From Bacteroidota bacterium (GTDB lineage: Bacteria > Bacteroidota > Bacteroidia > 2-12-FULL-35-15), in the NCBI GenBank assembly GCA_017303895.1, contig JAFLBF010000019.1, positions 1 to 64,000 on the forward strand: a stretch of 64,000 nucleotides of DNA. Direction: 5' to 3'. Below, in pieces: positions 1 to 9,644 of the stretch. How positions within the stretch are numbered: the first letter of the stretch is position 1; every line of letters starts with the position of its first letter. The translations under genes and the position numbers were made by a program. The notes under the pieces were generated by a model. That model saw only the letters and a program-made list of their open reading frames with translations. It did not search any database and was not told the DNA's origin.

Positions 1-3000
1 GTGCTGCCGGAACATACAGTGTCAGTTATGTAAGTGGCGGATGTAATTCACCAAGTGCTTCTACAACAATCACGGTAAATCCACTGCCAGCCACACCAAC
101 CGTTTCGGCAAGCGGACCAACCACATTTTGTACGGGAGGAAGTGTGACATTAACTTCATCAAGTGCAAGTGGTAACACTTGGAGCACTGGAGCAACCACT
201 CAATCAATCGTTGTTAATTCATCCGGAACCTATACAGTGAATGTGACCGATGGCAATGGATGTACTTCTGCTAATGGATCAAGCACAATAACAGTCAATC
301 CATTACCGGCAACACCAACCGTTTCGGCAGGTGGACCATTATCATTTTGTTCGGGAAACAGTGTGACGCTTACATCGAGCAGTGCTAGTGGAAATACCTG
401 GAGTACAGGAGCTACTACACAATCGATCACCGTTTCATCATCCGGAACCTACTCAGTAACAGTTGGAAGTGCAGGCTGTAGCGCAACATCTGCCAACACT
501 AGCGTTACCGTAAATCCATTACCTAGTGCTCCAACAGTATCAGCAGGCGGTCCACTCAACTTCTGTTCGGGAGGAAGTGTGACATTAACTTCATCAAGTG
601 CAAGTGGTAACACATGGAGCACAGGAGCTACCACACAGTCGATCACCGTTAGTGCAGCAGGAACCTATACAGTTAGTGTAACAGATGGCAATGGTTGTAC
701 ATCAACAGCCGGATCAGCAACAGTAACCGTAAATCCTTTGCCAAGTGCTCCTACCATTTCGGCTAGTGGCCCAACGACATTCTGTACAGGCGGAAGCGTG
801 ACATTAACATCTTCTTCGGCAACAGGTAATACCTGGAGTACAGGAGAAACTACACAATCGATCACCGCTAATACTGCAGGAACATATACAGTGAGTTATG
901 TCGATGGAAATGGATGTACCTCTTCCACAGCATCAACCACTGTTACCATTTTATCTAATCCTCCAACACCTGTTGTATCAGCAGGTGGACCACTCACCTT
1001 CTGTTCGGGAGGAACAGTAACACTTACATCATCCAGCGCATCAGGCAACACTTGGAATACAGGAGAAACTACACAATCGATCACTGTTAATTCATCCGGC
1101 ACCTATTCAGTAACCGTAGGAGCTTCAGGATGTTCTTCAACATCGGCTAATACTAGTGTAACCGTAAACCCATTGCCAGCCACACCGATCGTTGCTGCCA
1201 GTGGTCCAACAACCTTCTGTACAGGTGGAAGTGTAACACTTACATCGTCTGCTGCAACAGGAAATACGTGGAGTACAGGTGCTACAACACAAAACATTGT
1301 TGTGAATGCAGCAGGAACATACACAGTGAGTTATGTGGATGGAAATGGATGTACCTCTTCCACAGCATCAACCACTGTTACCATTTTATCTAATCCTCCA
1401 ACACCTGTTGTATCAGCAGGTGGACCACTCACCTTCTGTTCGGGAGGAACAGTAACACTAACCTCTTCCAGCGCATCAGGCAACACTTGGAGTACTGGAG
1501 AAACTACACAATCGATCACTGTAAATTCATCCGGCACCTATTCAGTAACCGTAGGAGCTTCAGGATGTTCTTCAACATCAGCTAATACCAGTGTAACCGT
1601 AAACCCTTTGCCTTCCACACCAATTGTTGCTGCCAGTGGTCCAACAACCTTCTGTACAGGTGGAAACGTAACACTTACATCGTCTTCCGCAACAGGAAAT
1701 ACGTGGAGTACAGGTGCTACAACACAAAACATTGTTGTGAATGCAGCAGGAACATACACTGTCAGTGTAACTGATGGAAATGGATGTACATCTTCAACAG
1801 CCTCCACAACAGTAACTGTCAATCCATTACCTGCCACACCTACTGTTTCTGCCAGTGGTCCACTCACCTTCTGTCAAGGAGGAAGTGTAACTCTTTCATC
1901 TTCCGCTGCAACAGGAAATACATGGAGTACAGGTGCTACAACACAAAACATTGTAGTGAATGCAGCAGGAACATATACTGTCAGTGTAACTGATGGCAAC
2001 GGTTGTACTTCAGCGACCGGATCAACAACAGTAGTTGTCAATCCGAATCCGGCAACACCAACAGTAAGTTTAAATGGTCCCGCCACTTTCTGTTCGGGCA
2101 ATTCAGTTGTTTTAACATCCAGCAGTACTTCCGGAAATGCATGGAGTACAGGAGAGACAACACAAAGTATTACAGTTAACAGTACAGGAAATTATTCTGT
2201 AACAGTAAACGATGTGAATGGATGTACTGCAAGTTCTGCAAACACCAGCATTACAGTAAATCCTACTACTGCAACGCCAAATATCACAGATAGTGGATTG
2301 AACATTTGTGCCGGACAAACAACAACATTAACCTCATCAAGCACAACAGGTAATACCTGGAGCACAGGTGAAACTACACAAACAATCACAGTGAATGCAT
2401 CCGGAACATATACGTTGACCACAGATGACGGAAGTGGTTGTCCATCTATACCGGTAAGTGTTGTCGTTACAGTGACATCCAATCCTACAACACCTACGAT
2501 TAGTGCAAGCGGACCATTAACATTCTGCCAAGGCGATAGTGTGACCTTAACATCCAGCAGCACGAATGGAAATACCTGGAGTACCGGAGAAACAACACAA
2601 TCTATTGTTGTATCCGCTACCGGAAATTATACGGTAACTGTAGGTGCAGCAGGTTGCTCTGCAATATCTGCTGCCACAGCAACACTTGAATTACCATTGC
2701 CTTCAACACCACTTATTAGTAATACCGGATTGGTATTCTGTGCCGGACAATCTACTACGCTTACATCTAATAATACAACAGGTAATAACTGGAGCACAGG
2801 GGAAACTACACAATCGATCACCGTTACAAGTTCAGGTAACTATTGGTTAACATTTACGGATGGAAATGGATGTACCTCTGATTCAACTGCTGTTACAATT
2901 ACAGCAAATCCATTGCCTGCCTCTCCCTTGATCACAGCCAACAATCCATTATCATTCTGTCAGGGCGATTCTGTAAGTTTAACCGTTTCACCGGGAACAG

Positions 3001-4133
3001 GCATTGTGTGGACTCCTGGAAATACAACAGATTCAACACTAACAGTAAATAGTAGTGGTGTGTTTACCGTAACTTATACGGATGGAAATGGATGTACGAG
3101 CACATCTGCGCCAGTAAGTGTAACGGTAAATACAATCCCTTCAGCACCTTCGTTGAGTGTTAGTGGTGGAAGCAATGCCATCTGTCAGGGACAAACTGCA
3201 ACTTTAAATGCCAATCCATCAACAGGTATCACATGGACACCGGGTGGACAAACAACAAGTAGCATCAGTGTTTCAACAGCCGGTACATATTATGCTTCTT
3301 ACACAGATGCCAATGGTTGTACATCACCAATTGACAGCATCACCATCACTGTCAATCCATTGCCACAAATAGCATCTACAGTGAATATTGATTCTGCATT
3401 TTGTAATACTACAAGTGGAGGGATCAATAACATAACTGTTACAGGTGGCACAGGAACCTATTCTTATCAATGGTTCAATGGCACTACAGCTGTAGGAACA
3501 GACTCTGTACTTTCTAATGTGAGTAGTGGCAATTATAGTTTGATCGTTACAGACCAAGCAGGATGTTCTGATACAAGTTCAGTAATGAGCGTTCCATCAG
3601 CAGGAGGTATTAGTGTTTCATTAACCGCAAATCCAACAACCGGAATGGAACCTTTCAATACGAATGTATTAGCAACAACCAGCACAACGGCTAACAGTTA
3701 TACCTGGTTTAATAACAACTCGCTCATTCCAGGTGAAACCGACAGCATTGCCAATTTAACCGGCTTAACACAAGGCACATATAACACTATAGTAATTGTA
3801 ACTGACAGTTATGGTTGTGCAGATACAGCCACAATAACAATTAGCGTAGATGGGAATATTGATATCGTGATCCCGACTGTATTCAGTCCGAATGGAGACA
3901 ACACCAATGATATATTCTTTATAACTGCTGAAGGGTATAAAGAACTTCACCTGGAAATATACGACCGTTGGGGATTAAAGCTATGGGAAGTTACAGGCTT
4001 GAACCCATCCTGGGATGGAAGAACATCGGCAGGAGTAGAAGTAACGGACGGAACGTATTACTATATTTTAAGAGGAGTTGATTTCAAAAACACGACAATG
4101 GAAAAAACGGGATACCTTTCTGTTGTTAAATAG
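1..4133 (+). CDS. SprB-like repetitive surface adhesin with gliding-motility-type (T9SS type B) C-terminal domain, 5' partial
   Basis: The reading frame (phase from base 3) is open to the left edge, so the N-terminus is missing. The visible part has about 15 tandem Ig-like modules of about 72 residues. Each has a conserved Cys pair (FCxGxSVxLTSS near the start, DGNGC near the end), a central NTWSTGxTTQSI motif and a linker like VNPLPATP. They are followed by a SprB-type module (around 3360-3590) and a PKD-like module (around 3600-3850). The last ~83 residues (from VFSPNGDNTNDIF to GYLSVVK) are a gliding motility-associated C-terminal domain, the type B signal for type IX secretion. The protein is therefore expected to be exported and held at the cell surface or released, probably for adhesion or gliding. 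Neighbouring repeats are nearly identical in DNA, showing recent duplication. Sorting-domain call is firm; the adhesion role is family inference. Confidence 0.9.
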   Translation, partial: AAGTYSVSYVSGGCNSPSASTTITVNPLPATPTVSASGPTTFCTGGSVTLTSSSASGNTWSTGATTQSIVVNSSGTYTVNVTDGNGCTSANGSSTITVNPLPATPTVSAGGPLSFCSGNSVTLTSSSASGNTWSTGATTQSITVSSSGTYSVTVGSAGCSATSANTSVTVNPLPSAPTVSAGGPLNFCSGGSVTLTSSSASGNTWSTGATTQSITVSAAGTYTVSVTDGNGCTSTAGSATVTVNPLPSAPTISASGPTTFCTGGSVTLTSSSATGNTWSTGETTQSITANTAGTYTVSYVDGNGCTSSTASTTVTILSNPPTPVVSAGGPLTFCSGGTVTLTSSSASGNTWNTGETTQSITVNSSGTYSVTVGASGCSSTSANTSVTVNPLPATPIVAASGPTTFCTGGSVTLTSSAATGNTWSTGATTQNIVVNAAGTYTVSYVDGNGCTSSTASTTVTILSNPPTPVVSAGGPLTFCSGGTVTLTSSSASGNTWSTGETTQSITVNSSGTYSVTVGASGCSSTSANTSVTVNPLPSTPIVAASGPTTFCTGGNVTLTSSSATGNTWSTGATTQNIVVNAAGTYTVSVTDGNGCTSSTASTTVTVNPLPATPTVSASGPLTFCQGGSVTLSSSAATGNTWSTGATTQNIVVNAAGTYTVSVTDGNGCTSATGSTTVVVNPNPATPTVSLNGPATFCSGNSVVLTSSSTSGNAWSTGETTQSITVNSTGNYSVTVNDVNGCTASSANTSITVNPTTATPNITDSGLNICAGQTTTLTSSSTTGNTWSTGETTQTITVNASGTYTLTTDDGSGCPSIPVSVVVTVTSNPTTPTISASGPLTFCQGDSVTLTSSSTNGNTWSTGETTQSIVVSATGNYTVTVGAAGCSAISAATATLELPLPSTPLISNTGLVFCAGQSTTLTSNNTTGNNWSTGETTQSITVTSSGNYWLTFTDGNGCTSDSTAVTITANPLPASPLITANNPLSFCQGDSVSLTVSPGTGIVWTPGNTTDSTLTVNSSGVFTVTYTDGNGCTSTSAPVSVTVNTIPSAPSLSVSGGSNAICQGQTATLNANPSTGITWTPGGQTTSSISVSTAGTYYASYTDANGCTSPIDSITITVNPLPQIASTVNIDSAFCNTTSGGINNITVTGGTGTYSYQWFNGTTAVGTDSVLSNVSSGNYSLIVTDQAGCSDTSSVMSVPSAGGISVSLTANPTTGMEPFNTNVLATTSTTANSYTWFNNNSLIPGETDSIANLTGLTQGTYNTIVIVTDSYGCADTATITISVDGNIDIVIPTVFSPNGDNTNDIFFITAEGYKELHLEIYDRWGLKLWEVTGLNPSWDGRTSAGVEVTDGTYYYILRGVDFKNTTMEKTGYLSVVK
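954..1830 (+). repeat. Recent 435-bp two-module duplication inside the adhesin gene
   Basis: The block starting near 954 recurs with few mismatches from 1389, an offset of 435 bp, exactly two 145-residue module pairs. The first pair runs to about 1388 and the second to about 1823. Differences are scattered point changes (for example GGCGGGCATT-type codon swaps in the linker). In-frame duplication of this kind changes module number without breaking the frame. Confidence 0.85.
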
Positions 4134-4152
4134 TGCTACTCACATCCCAATG

Positions 4153-4181
4153 AAAGCCAACAAATATTTGTTGGCTTTTTT
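4153..4181 (+). terminator. Rho-independent terminator of the adhesin gene
   Basis: Perfect 13-bp inverted repeat (AAAGCCAACAAAT / ATTTGTTGGCTTT, 4153-4178) followed by T residues, 20 bp after the stop codon at 4133. Confidence 0.9.
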
Positions 4182-4372
4182 ATTGAAAGATCATGAAGTT
4201 AGGGGGCAGCCCTCTATCATTCTCACACACAATAAATGAAATTTGCAAAGCATAATTCAAAAAAAGTATTTAAAAACAATATTCCCATTTCTAAAAAATA
4301 CAAACCATGTATAAAAAACAATTGATCTGCGTTGTGATTTTTTAATCACCAAAAATCATTAAAAATAATTAG

Positions 4373-4380
4373 TACATTTG
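4373..4380 (+). promoter_or_regulatory. -7 box of the tRNA-Ala promoter
   Basis: TACATTTG matches the Bacteroidota -7 consensus TAnnTTTG and lies 14 bp upstream of the tRNA. No clear -33 box is visible. Confidence 0.55.
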
Positions 4381-4393
4381 CTGAGCTTTTTCC

Positions 4394-4467
4394 GGGGAAT
4401 TAGCTCAGCTGGCTAGAGCGCTTGCCTGGCAGGCAAGAGGTCAGGGGTTCGACTCCCCTATTCTCCA
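4394..4467 (+). tRNA. tRNA-Ala (anticodon GGC)
   Basis: The cloverleaf is complete. The acceptor arms GGGGAAT and ATTCTCC pair with the G3:U70 wobble that identifies alanine tRNAs. The anticodon stem CTTGC/GCAAG carries loop CTGGCAG (anticodon GGC), and the T arm is AGGGG-TTCGACT-CCCCT. The discriminator is A at 4467. The following bases are CCT, so the CCA end is not encoded. Confidence 0.97.
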
Positions 4468-4473
4468 CCTTCG

Positions 4474-4534
4474 CCCTCCGAAGCTTACCATACCCGATAG
4501 GGTTAAGGTATGCGAAGGAGGGTTTCGTTTTTTT
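4474..4534 (+). terminator. Probable terminator after tRNA-Ala
   Basis: Two stacked stems, CCCTCC (4474-4479) with GGAGGG (4517-4522) and CATACC with GGTATG inside, are followed by TTTCGTTTTTTT. The stem is interrupted, so it is weaker than the others in the window. Confidence 0.6.
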
Positions 4535-4677
4535 AATTAGCACTTCAAGAGGGCTGCGGTGGACAAGTCCACTTGTAAAATACAGAATCCCTGAATCTGG
4601 ATCAAGTACTTATTTTTTAGCCTTCTAAAAAAAGCACTCATCGCTATAAAACTACCGTTTATATAAATTTGCATTTA

Positions 4678-4708
4678 TTTGTTTAAATAATGTAGATTTT
4701 TACCTTTG
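4678..4708 (+). promoter_or_regulatory. Promoter of the S9 peptidase gene
   Basis: TTTG (4678-4681), 19-bp spacer, TACCTTTG (4701-4708): an exact fit to the Bacteroidota housekeeping promoter. It lies about 50 bp upstream of the start codon. The preceding stretch (4535-4677) shows no gene or strong structure. Confidence 0.75.
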
Positions 4709-4756
4709 GAAACCATTTTTAGATCGCAAAATCAAAAAAATTGAACACAAACAACT

Positions 4757-6661
4757 ATGAAAAAACTTTTCTTTATTCTGTCTGCCATTACGCTATCAAC
4801 TGCTGTTGATGCACAGAACGTAATGAACACAAAAACAATGCTTGAGCTTGGAAAAGTAGGAGCAATGGGCATTACCAAAGATGGCAAATCAGTGATCTAC
4901 AATGTTAAAAAATACAGTTTTGCTGATGGCAAGGCTAACAACACGCAATACATCGTACCTGTAACCGGTGGAGAAGCAAAAGTAATTGAGAATGCAAATG
5001 CTCAACTATCCAACAGCCGTATCTCTCCTGATGGCAAACTAATGATCAGCAGTAAAGATGTGAAAGTGAAAAACATTTTTGGTAAAGACTACTACCCAGA
5101 TCTTAATAAATCAGACGTAATGATCTATGAAAGTTTGAACTACCGTCACTGGGACACCTGGGAAGATGGAGAGTTCGGCCATGTATTTATCAGCAATGCT
5201 GACGGCAGCAACCCGGTAGACATTATGCCAAATGAGGCATACGATTGTCCACAAAAACCATTTGGTGGTGACGAAGATTTTATCTGGAGTCCGGATAGCA
5301 AAAGTGTTTTGTATGTCACAAAAAAGAAATACGGAACAGCTTATGCAATTAGCACCAACACCGACATCTATCAATACGATATTGCGACAAAGACGACCAA
5401 AAATTTAACAGAAGGAATGATGGGTTATGACATCAAACCTGCTTATTCTTCAACAGGAGTTCTTGCTTTCTTAAGCATGAAAACAGATGGTTATGAGTCG
5501 GATAAAAATGATATCATTATCTATAATAATGGAACCATGACCAACCTTACGAAAGATTGGGATGGAACAGTGGATGATTTCCGTTGGAGCAACGATGGGA
5601 AGAGCTTATACTTCACGGCAGCAAGCGATGGAACCGTACAAATATTCAATGTTGATTATCCGGGAGCAACTAAAAAATTACCGGTAGTAAAACAGATCAC
5701 CAAAGGTGATTTTGATGTGCGTTCAATGGTTGGACAAGTAGGAAATACTATGATCATTGAGCGTACCGACATGAATCATGCAGCGGAGATCTATTCTATT
5801 GACTTAAAGACCAATGCTGTTAAACAACTGTCGCACGTGAATGATGCCGTGTATAATTCTATTAAATTAAGTAAGATCGAAAGACGTTATTTAACTGCTG
5901 CTGATGGTCAGAAATTATTGGTATGGGTGATCTATCCACCGGATTTTGATCCAACTAAAAAATACCCTACACTTTTATATTGCCAAGGCGGACCACAATC
6001 TCCACTAACACAATTCTATTCTTTCCGTTGGAACTTCCAATTGATGGCTGCTAACGGATATATTGTTGTTGCACCAAACAGAAGAGGTATGCCGGGACAT
6101 GGTGTAAAATGGAACGAACAAATTTCACGTGACTATGGCGGATTGAATATGAAAGATTATTTGATCTCTATTGATGAATTATCGAAAGAGCCATTCGTAG
6201 ATAAAAACCGTTTAGGTTGTGTAGGAGCCAGCTACGGTGGATACTCTGTCTATTTCTTAGCGGGGATTCACGAAAAACGTTTCAAGAGTTTCATTGCTCA
6301 TGATGGCATCTTCGATTGGAGAAGTATGTATGGAACAACCGAGGAAGTATTCTTTGTGAATCAAGACTTAGGTGGCGCATATTGGGACAAAGAGAATGTT
6401 TCTGCACAAAAAAGCTATAATGAATTTAATCCGGTGAACTACGTTAAAAAATGGGACACGCCTATTATGATCATTCAGGGAGAAAAAGATTTCCGTGTAC
6501 CGGTAGAGCAAGGATTAGGAGCTTTTCAGGCTGCTCAATTGCAAGGTATCAAGAGTAAATTATTGTATTTCCCGAATGAAAATCATTGGATCCTGAAAGA
6601 TCATGATGCCATGGTTTGGCAGAATGAATTTTTCAAATGGCTGGGTGAAACACTCAAATAA
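4757..6661 (+). CDS. S9 family serine peptidase (prolyl oligopeptidase/DPP type)
   Basis: 634 residues. Residues 1-20 form a signal peptide ending in DAQ, so the enzyme is periplasmic or outer-membrane associated. Residues ~25-370 are a beta-propeller-like region with WD40/PD40-type motifs (WSPDSKSVLY, WSNDGKSLYF). Residues ~380-634 are an alpha/beta-hydrolase peptidase domain. The catalytic Ser492 is in GASYGGY, Asp578 in GEKDF and His610 in NENHW. The family removes dipeptides or cleaves short peptides after proline or small residues; the exact specificity cannot be read here. It has its own promoter and a shared downstream terminator and appears monocistronic. Confidence 0.93.
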   Translation: MKKLFFILSAITLSTAVDAQNVMNTKTMLELGKVGAMGITKDGKSVIYNVKKYSFADGKANNTQYIVPVTGGEAKVIENANAQLSNSRISPDGKLMISSKDVKVKNIFGKDYYPDLNKSDVMIYESLNYRHWDTWEDGEFGHVFISNADGSNPVDIMPNEAYDCPQKPFGGDEDFIWSPDSKSVLYVTKKKYGTAYAISTNTDIYQYDIATKTTKNLTEGMMGYDIKPAYSSTGVLAFLSMKTDGYESDKNDIIIYNNGTMTNLTKDWDGTVDDFRWSNDGKSLYFTAASDGTVQIFNVDYPGATKKLPVVKQITKGDFDVRSMVGQVGNTMIIERTDMNHAAEIYSIDLKTNAVKQLSHVNDAVYNSIKLSKIERRYLTAADGQKLLVWVIYPPDFDPTKKYPTLLYCQGGPQSPLTQFYSFRWNFQLMAANGYIVVAPNRRGMPGHGVKWNEQISRDYGGLNMKDYLISIDELSKEPFVDKNRLGCVGASYGGYSVYFLAGIHEKRFKSFIAHDGIFDWRSMYGTTEEVFFVNQDLGGAYWDKENVSAQKSYNEFNPVNYVKKWDTPIMIIQGEKDFRVPVEQGLGAFQAAQLQGIKSKLLYFPNENHWILKDHDAMVWQNEFFKWLGETLK

Positions 6662-6667
6662 ATATAC

Positions 6668-6697
6668 AGCTACGTAGGATCAATTTCCTACGTAGCT
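6668..6697. terminator. Bidirectional terminator between convergent genes
   Basis: Perfect 12-bp stem AGCTACGTAGGA (6668-6679) / TCCTACGTAGCT (6686-6697) with a 6-base loop. It serves the plus-strand peptidase. On the minus strand its right arm lies within the last codons of the TPR/OmpA gene, whose stop is at 6680-6682. Confidence 0.8.
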
Positions 6698-9154
6698 TAT
6701 TTTAAATACTGTCCTTCTATTCTGTTTGTGTTCTGCATCCGAACATTCTATACCATTAGCACATCTGTTGCTTAACTGCGATTCTCCGTATCCTTTAGCA
6801 CTTAATCGCTTTTTATCGATTCCCTTGTTGATCATATAATCAACAACTGTACTGGCTCTTTTCTGAGACAACTCCATATTGTAATCATCTCCTGCAATTG
6901 CATCCGTATGTGCTTGAACCTCCAAAAACAATTTAGTGTTCATTTTCAACGCATCTATCGCTTTTTGTAATACAAGCTCTGCCTCAGGCATTATTTCCCA
7001 GGAACCGCTTTGATAATAAATATTCTCAATGATCAACAACTCGGCTTTTTCTTTTGAAAGATTTAATGTTTTGAGCCAAGGATCCACCGCTGAAATTTTT
7101 GTCAACTGCACTTTATCCGCAGGAAGTATTTCGTATCTGAAATAGCCTTGAGGATTCTTTGTCAGCTCTCTGATGATTTTCCCATTCTCATCCGTAACAA
7201 GGATCTTCGTATAAGTAATTGACTGCGACTCTAAACTATCGGTTCTTATTGAATAGTTTCCTTTAGGAAGTAATTTTGAAAACAAAAAGATACCATACGC
7301 ATCTGTTTTTTTAGAAGCGATCGCCTCGCCATTCTCATTCATCAGGATCACTGTCATAAACGACAATGGGGTTTTTCCTTCATTAGCAGCAATTAACTTC
7401 CCCTTTATATCAATAAATAAAGGGGCATCATCCAATGTCATTAAACTCATTGTATTATAATCGCTGGGAAGAATAGAGAACTTAAAGCGTCTTTCTCCAT
7501 CTGTAACCGATGCGATCACCGGTTTATTATTTTCATCTGCTACAATGAATTTTGTTGTTTTAGACAATGGCGTATCTGTAACATCCATTGTCAGGAAATA
7601 TGGCTGGTCATAAGGTAGATTTTCAAATTTAAAACGTCCAAACGCATCTGTTTTGGCAACAAAGAATACTTCTCCTTTTTCATTAACCAAATACACTTCT
7701 CTATCTGTTAATGGATTATTCGTTCCATCATCGGCAAGGATCTTTCCGGCAAATGTTACTTTCACTTTAGAATCGCTGATAATCCGGCCAACCTTAATTG
7801 TTTTTGAGCTGGAATTATGGTAAATATCTTCCACCACAATATCCATTTTTCTGATATCTCCTTTTAATGGAACCTTACATCTGAACTCAGGATTTATTTC
7901 TTCAGAATTATATTTTGCCAAAACCCCATTTATTTTAATAAACTCTAACTGGCTTTTGTCTTTTATGGTTCCTTCAACAACAACATCTTGTTGACCGTCT
8001 ATAACATTAACAAATCCTGACAAGTCAACAACAGGATAGGAAATTTTTATTTCAGGAGCATCTGTTTCTTTATTCGCATTGTATAATTTCAGTTTTGCAT
8101 CTGTCAAAAGCTCTTTATTTTCAGTTGAAGAAAGCAACGTTGTAAGCTTTTTAAAATCATTGATCGCATTTTTATAGTCCGACAACTCCATGTAACACTT
8201 CCCTCTTAACTTCAATGCATCAGCACTTTTCTCATCTAACTGAATATTTTTTGTAAAATCATTGATAGCGCTCTGGTACTGACTTGTAGACAAATACACC
8301 TTTCCTCTTTGCAAGAAAAGTTTTTTATCATTTGGCTCCATCACAATTGCTTTGTTCAGGTCACCTATTGCATTTGTAAAATCATTCTTTGCCAAATAAG
8401 CAAAACTACGCTCATAAAATATCTGATAATTTTTAGGTTCGACAGAATCTGCAGCATCTAAAGTAGAAGCTATTGTATAGTTTTTAATCGATTCATCGAA
8501 TGCAGCATTATTATACTGCGCTTTCCCATTATTACTATAGTAAGGTTTAAAATGCGCCTGAGGTTTTACATCATTCGGCTTGATCTGCTTCATCAAATTG
8601 ATCGCACGCCCATATTCATTACAAGCCGTAGCATAATCCTTCAGACTATCTTTCGCTAAACCTCTATAATATCTTAATTTATGATTGTATTGGTTTTCGG
8701 CTAATGCTGTTTCCACAGTAACAACAGCATCTTGAAAGTTTTTCATTTTGATCTGACACCATGTTTTTCTTTCCAACAAATCTATATTTAACTTTTCGTG
8801 TGTTAATGCATTATTGATCGCCACCAACGCTTTAAAATGATCCTGCTTTTGAATAAGCAGATCCACACAACGAATAGCCACTTTCGTATCTTTTGGCCTT
8901 ACCGACAATGCCTTCTCATAATCAGCTATCGCTTTATCGTATTCTTTTATTTTTTCATACTGACCAGCCCTAAACACATACAACTCATCATCGTCAACCT
9001 TCAAATTAATGGCAGTAGAGAGCAGATCGATGGCCTCCTTTGTTTTTCCCTCTTCAGCAGCTTCCTTCCCCTGTTTGAATAACTTACCAGCCGATTGGGA
9101 AAAAGAAAAATTGAGAATAAATATAAAACCGATACTTAATATCCATGCTTTCAT
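6680..9154 (-). CDS. TPR repeat protein with C-terminal OmpA domain
   Basis: 824 residues. Residues 1-19 are a signal peptide (ends FSFSQ). Residues ~20-350 hold six or more TPR units (for example AIADYEKALSVRPKD and AINDFTKNIQLDEKS) that make a protein-binding scaffold. The middle (~380-690) contains beta-rich segments, including two carboxypeptidase-regulatory-like units of the form AKTDAFGRFKFENLPYDQPY. Residues ~710-824 are an OmpA/MotB-like peptidoglycan-binding domain (QAHTDAIAGDDYNMELSQKR, AKGYGE, NRRTVF). This architecture is common in Bacteroidota outer-membrane proteins; PorE-like T9SS components have TPR, propeller and OmpA parts, but no clear propeller is seen here. Function beyond envelope anchoring is unknown. 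Confidence 0.88.
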   Translation of the reverse strand: MKAWILSIGFIFILNFSFSQSAGKLFKQGKEAAEEGKTKEAIDLLSTAINLKVDDDELYVFRAGQYEKIKEYDKAIADYEKALSVRPKDTKVAIRCVDLLIQKQDHFKALVAINNALTHEKLNIDLLERKTWCQIKMKNFQDAVVTVETALAENQYNHKLRYYRGLAKDSLKDYATACNEYGRAINLMKQIKPNDVKPQAHFKPYYSNNGKAQYNNAAFDESIKNYTIASTLDAADSVEPKNYQIFYERSFAYLAKNDFTNAIGDLNKAIVMEPNDKKLFLQRGKVYLSTSQYQSAINDFTKNIQLDEKSADALKLRGKCYMELSDYKNAINDFKKLTTLLSSTENKELLTDAKLKLYNANKETDAPEIKISYPVVDLSGFVNVIDGQQDVVVEGTIKDKSQLEFIKINGVLAKYNSEEINPEFRCKVPLKGDIRKMDIVVEDIYHNSSSKTIKVGRIISDSKVKVTFAGKILADDGTNNPLTDREVYLVNEKGEVFFVAKTDAFGRFKFENLPYDQPYFLTMDVTDTPLSKTTKFIVADENNKPVIASVTDGERRFKFSILPSDYNTMSLMTLDDAPLFIDIKGKLIAANEGKTPLSFMTVILMNENGEAIASKKTDAYGIFLFSKLLPKGNYSIRTDSLESQSITYTKILVTDENGKIIRELTKNPQGYFRYEILPADKVQLTKISAVDPWLKTLNLSKEKAELLIIENIYYQSGSWEIMPEAELVLQKAIDALKMNTKLFLEVQAHTDAIAGDDYNMELSQKRASTVVDYMINKGIDKKRLSAKGYGESQLSNRCANGIECSDAEHKQNRRTVFKISYVGN

Positions 9155-9288
9155 GATCTATTTTTTATGTGCAATTTATTGCTTTTTTAATTGATTTTCA
9201 ATGTGTTTTAACACAGTCCTCTATAAATGCTATTTTCAGTCACTTATCCGCATTTTAACAAGCTATTGTTTATAACATATCCTGCCAA

Positions 9289-9323
9289 TTTTGAAACAAA
9301 AAGCCAATATTGACGTAACTTTG
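9289..9323 (+). promoter_or_regulatory. Promoter of the 90-aa conserved gene, very close to its start codon
   Basis: TAACTTTG (9316-9323) fits the -7 consensus, and TTTTG (9289-9293) lies 22 bp upstream as a possible -33 box. The ATG is at 9332, so transcription would begin at or only a few bases before the start codon. Confidence 0.55.
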
Positions 9324-9331
9324 CTTCAAAT

Positions 9332-9604
9332 ATGGAAAATCGTACCAGTATATTAAATAAGTATTTTGCCAAATCAGCTATTGGTGGAACCATTAGCATC
9401 AACGATCTGCGTGAAAAAGAATTTAATGGCGAGCCACTATCTACAAAAGAAAAGCAGGCATTGGTCAATTTCGACCGTTTCCGTTTGAATGTGTTGAATG
9501 CACAAACAGATGATGCTTCCTTCCATAAACGTTATCAGGAATTACAAGTAATGGCCAACCTTGATGATTTTCGAGAGTTCTTAAAAGAGAAATATTTTTT
9601 GTAA
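9332..9604 (+). CDS. Small conserved protein of unknown function
   Basis: 90 residues, charged and predicted mostly helical, with no signal peptide or membrane segment. I do not recognise a characterised family. The features arguing for a real gene are a good promoter just upstream, a strong terminator overlapping the stop codon, and codon use like the neighbours. It lies directly before the HrpB helicase gene but is separated from it by the terminator, so it is probably its own unit. Confidence 0.7.
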   Translation: MENRTSILNKYFAKSAIGGTISINDLREKEFNGEPLSTKEKQALVNFDRFRLNVLNAQTDDASFHKRYQELQVMANLDDFREFLKEKYFL

Positions 9605-9630
9605 AAGCCTTTCTTCTGAAAGGCTTTTCT
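9603..9630 (+). terminator. Terminator of the 90-aa gene
   Basis: AAAAGCCTTTC (9603-9613), loop TTCT, GAAAGGCTTTT (9618-9628), then more T residues. It begins inside the stop codon. Confidence 0.88.
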
Positions 9631-9644
9631 TTTGATATTTCATA

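Noticed and set aside
230..2821. Series of antisense frames of about 65-120 residues across the adhesin repeats
   Set aside because: They recur with the module period because the repeated DNA lacks stops on the other strand; no promoter or start context and no independent family.
4422..4628. 68-aa frame starting inside tRNA-Ala
   Set aside because: It overlaps the tRNA anticodon arm and the terminator hairpin; the encoded sequence is a known kind of false gene produced by reading through tRNA.
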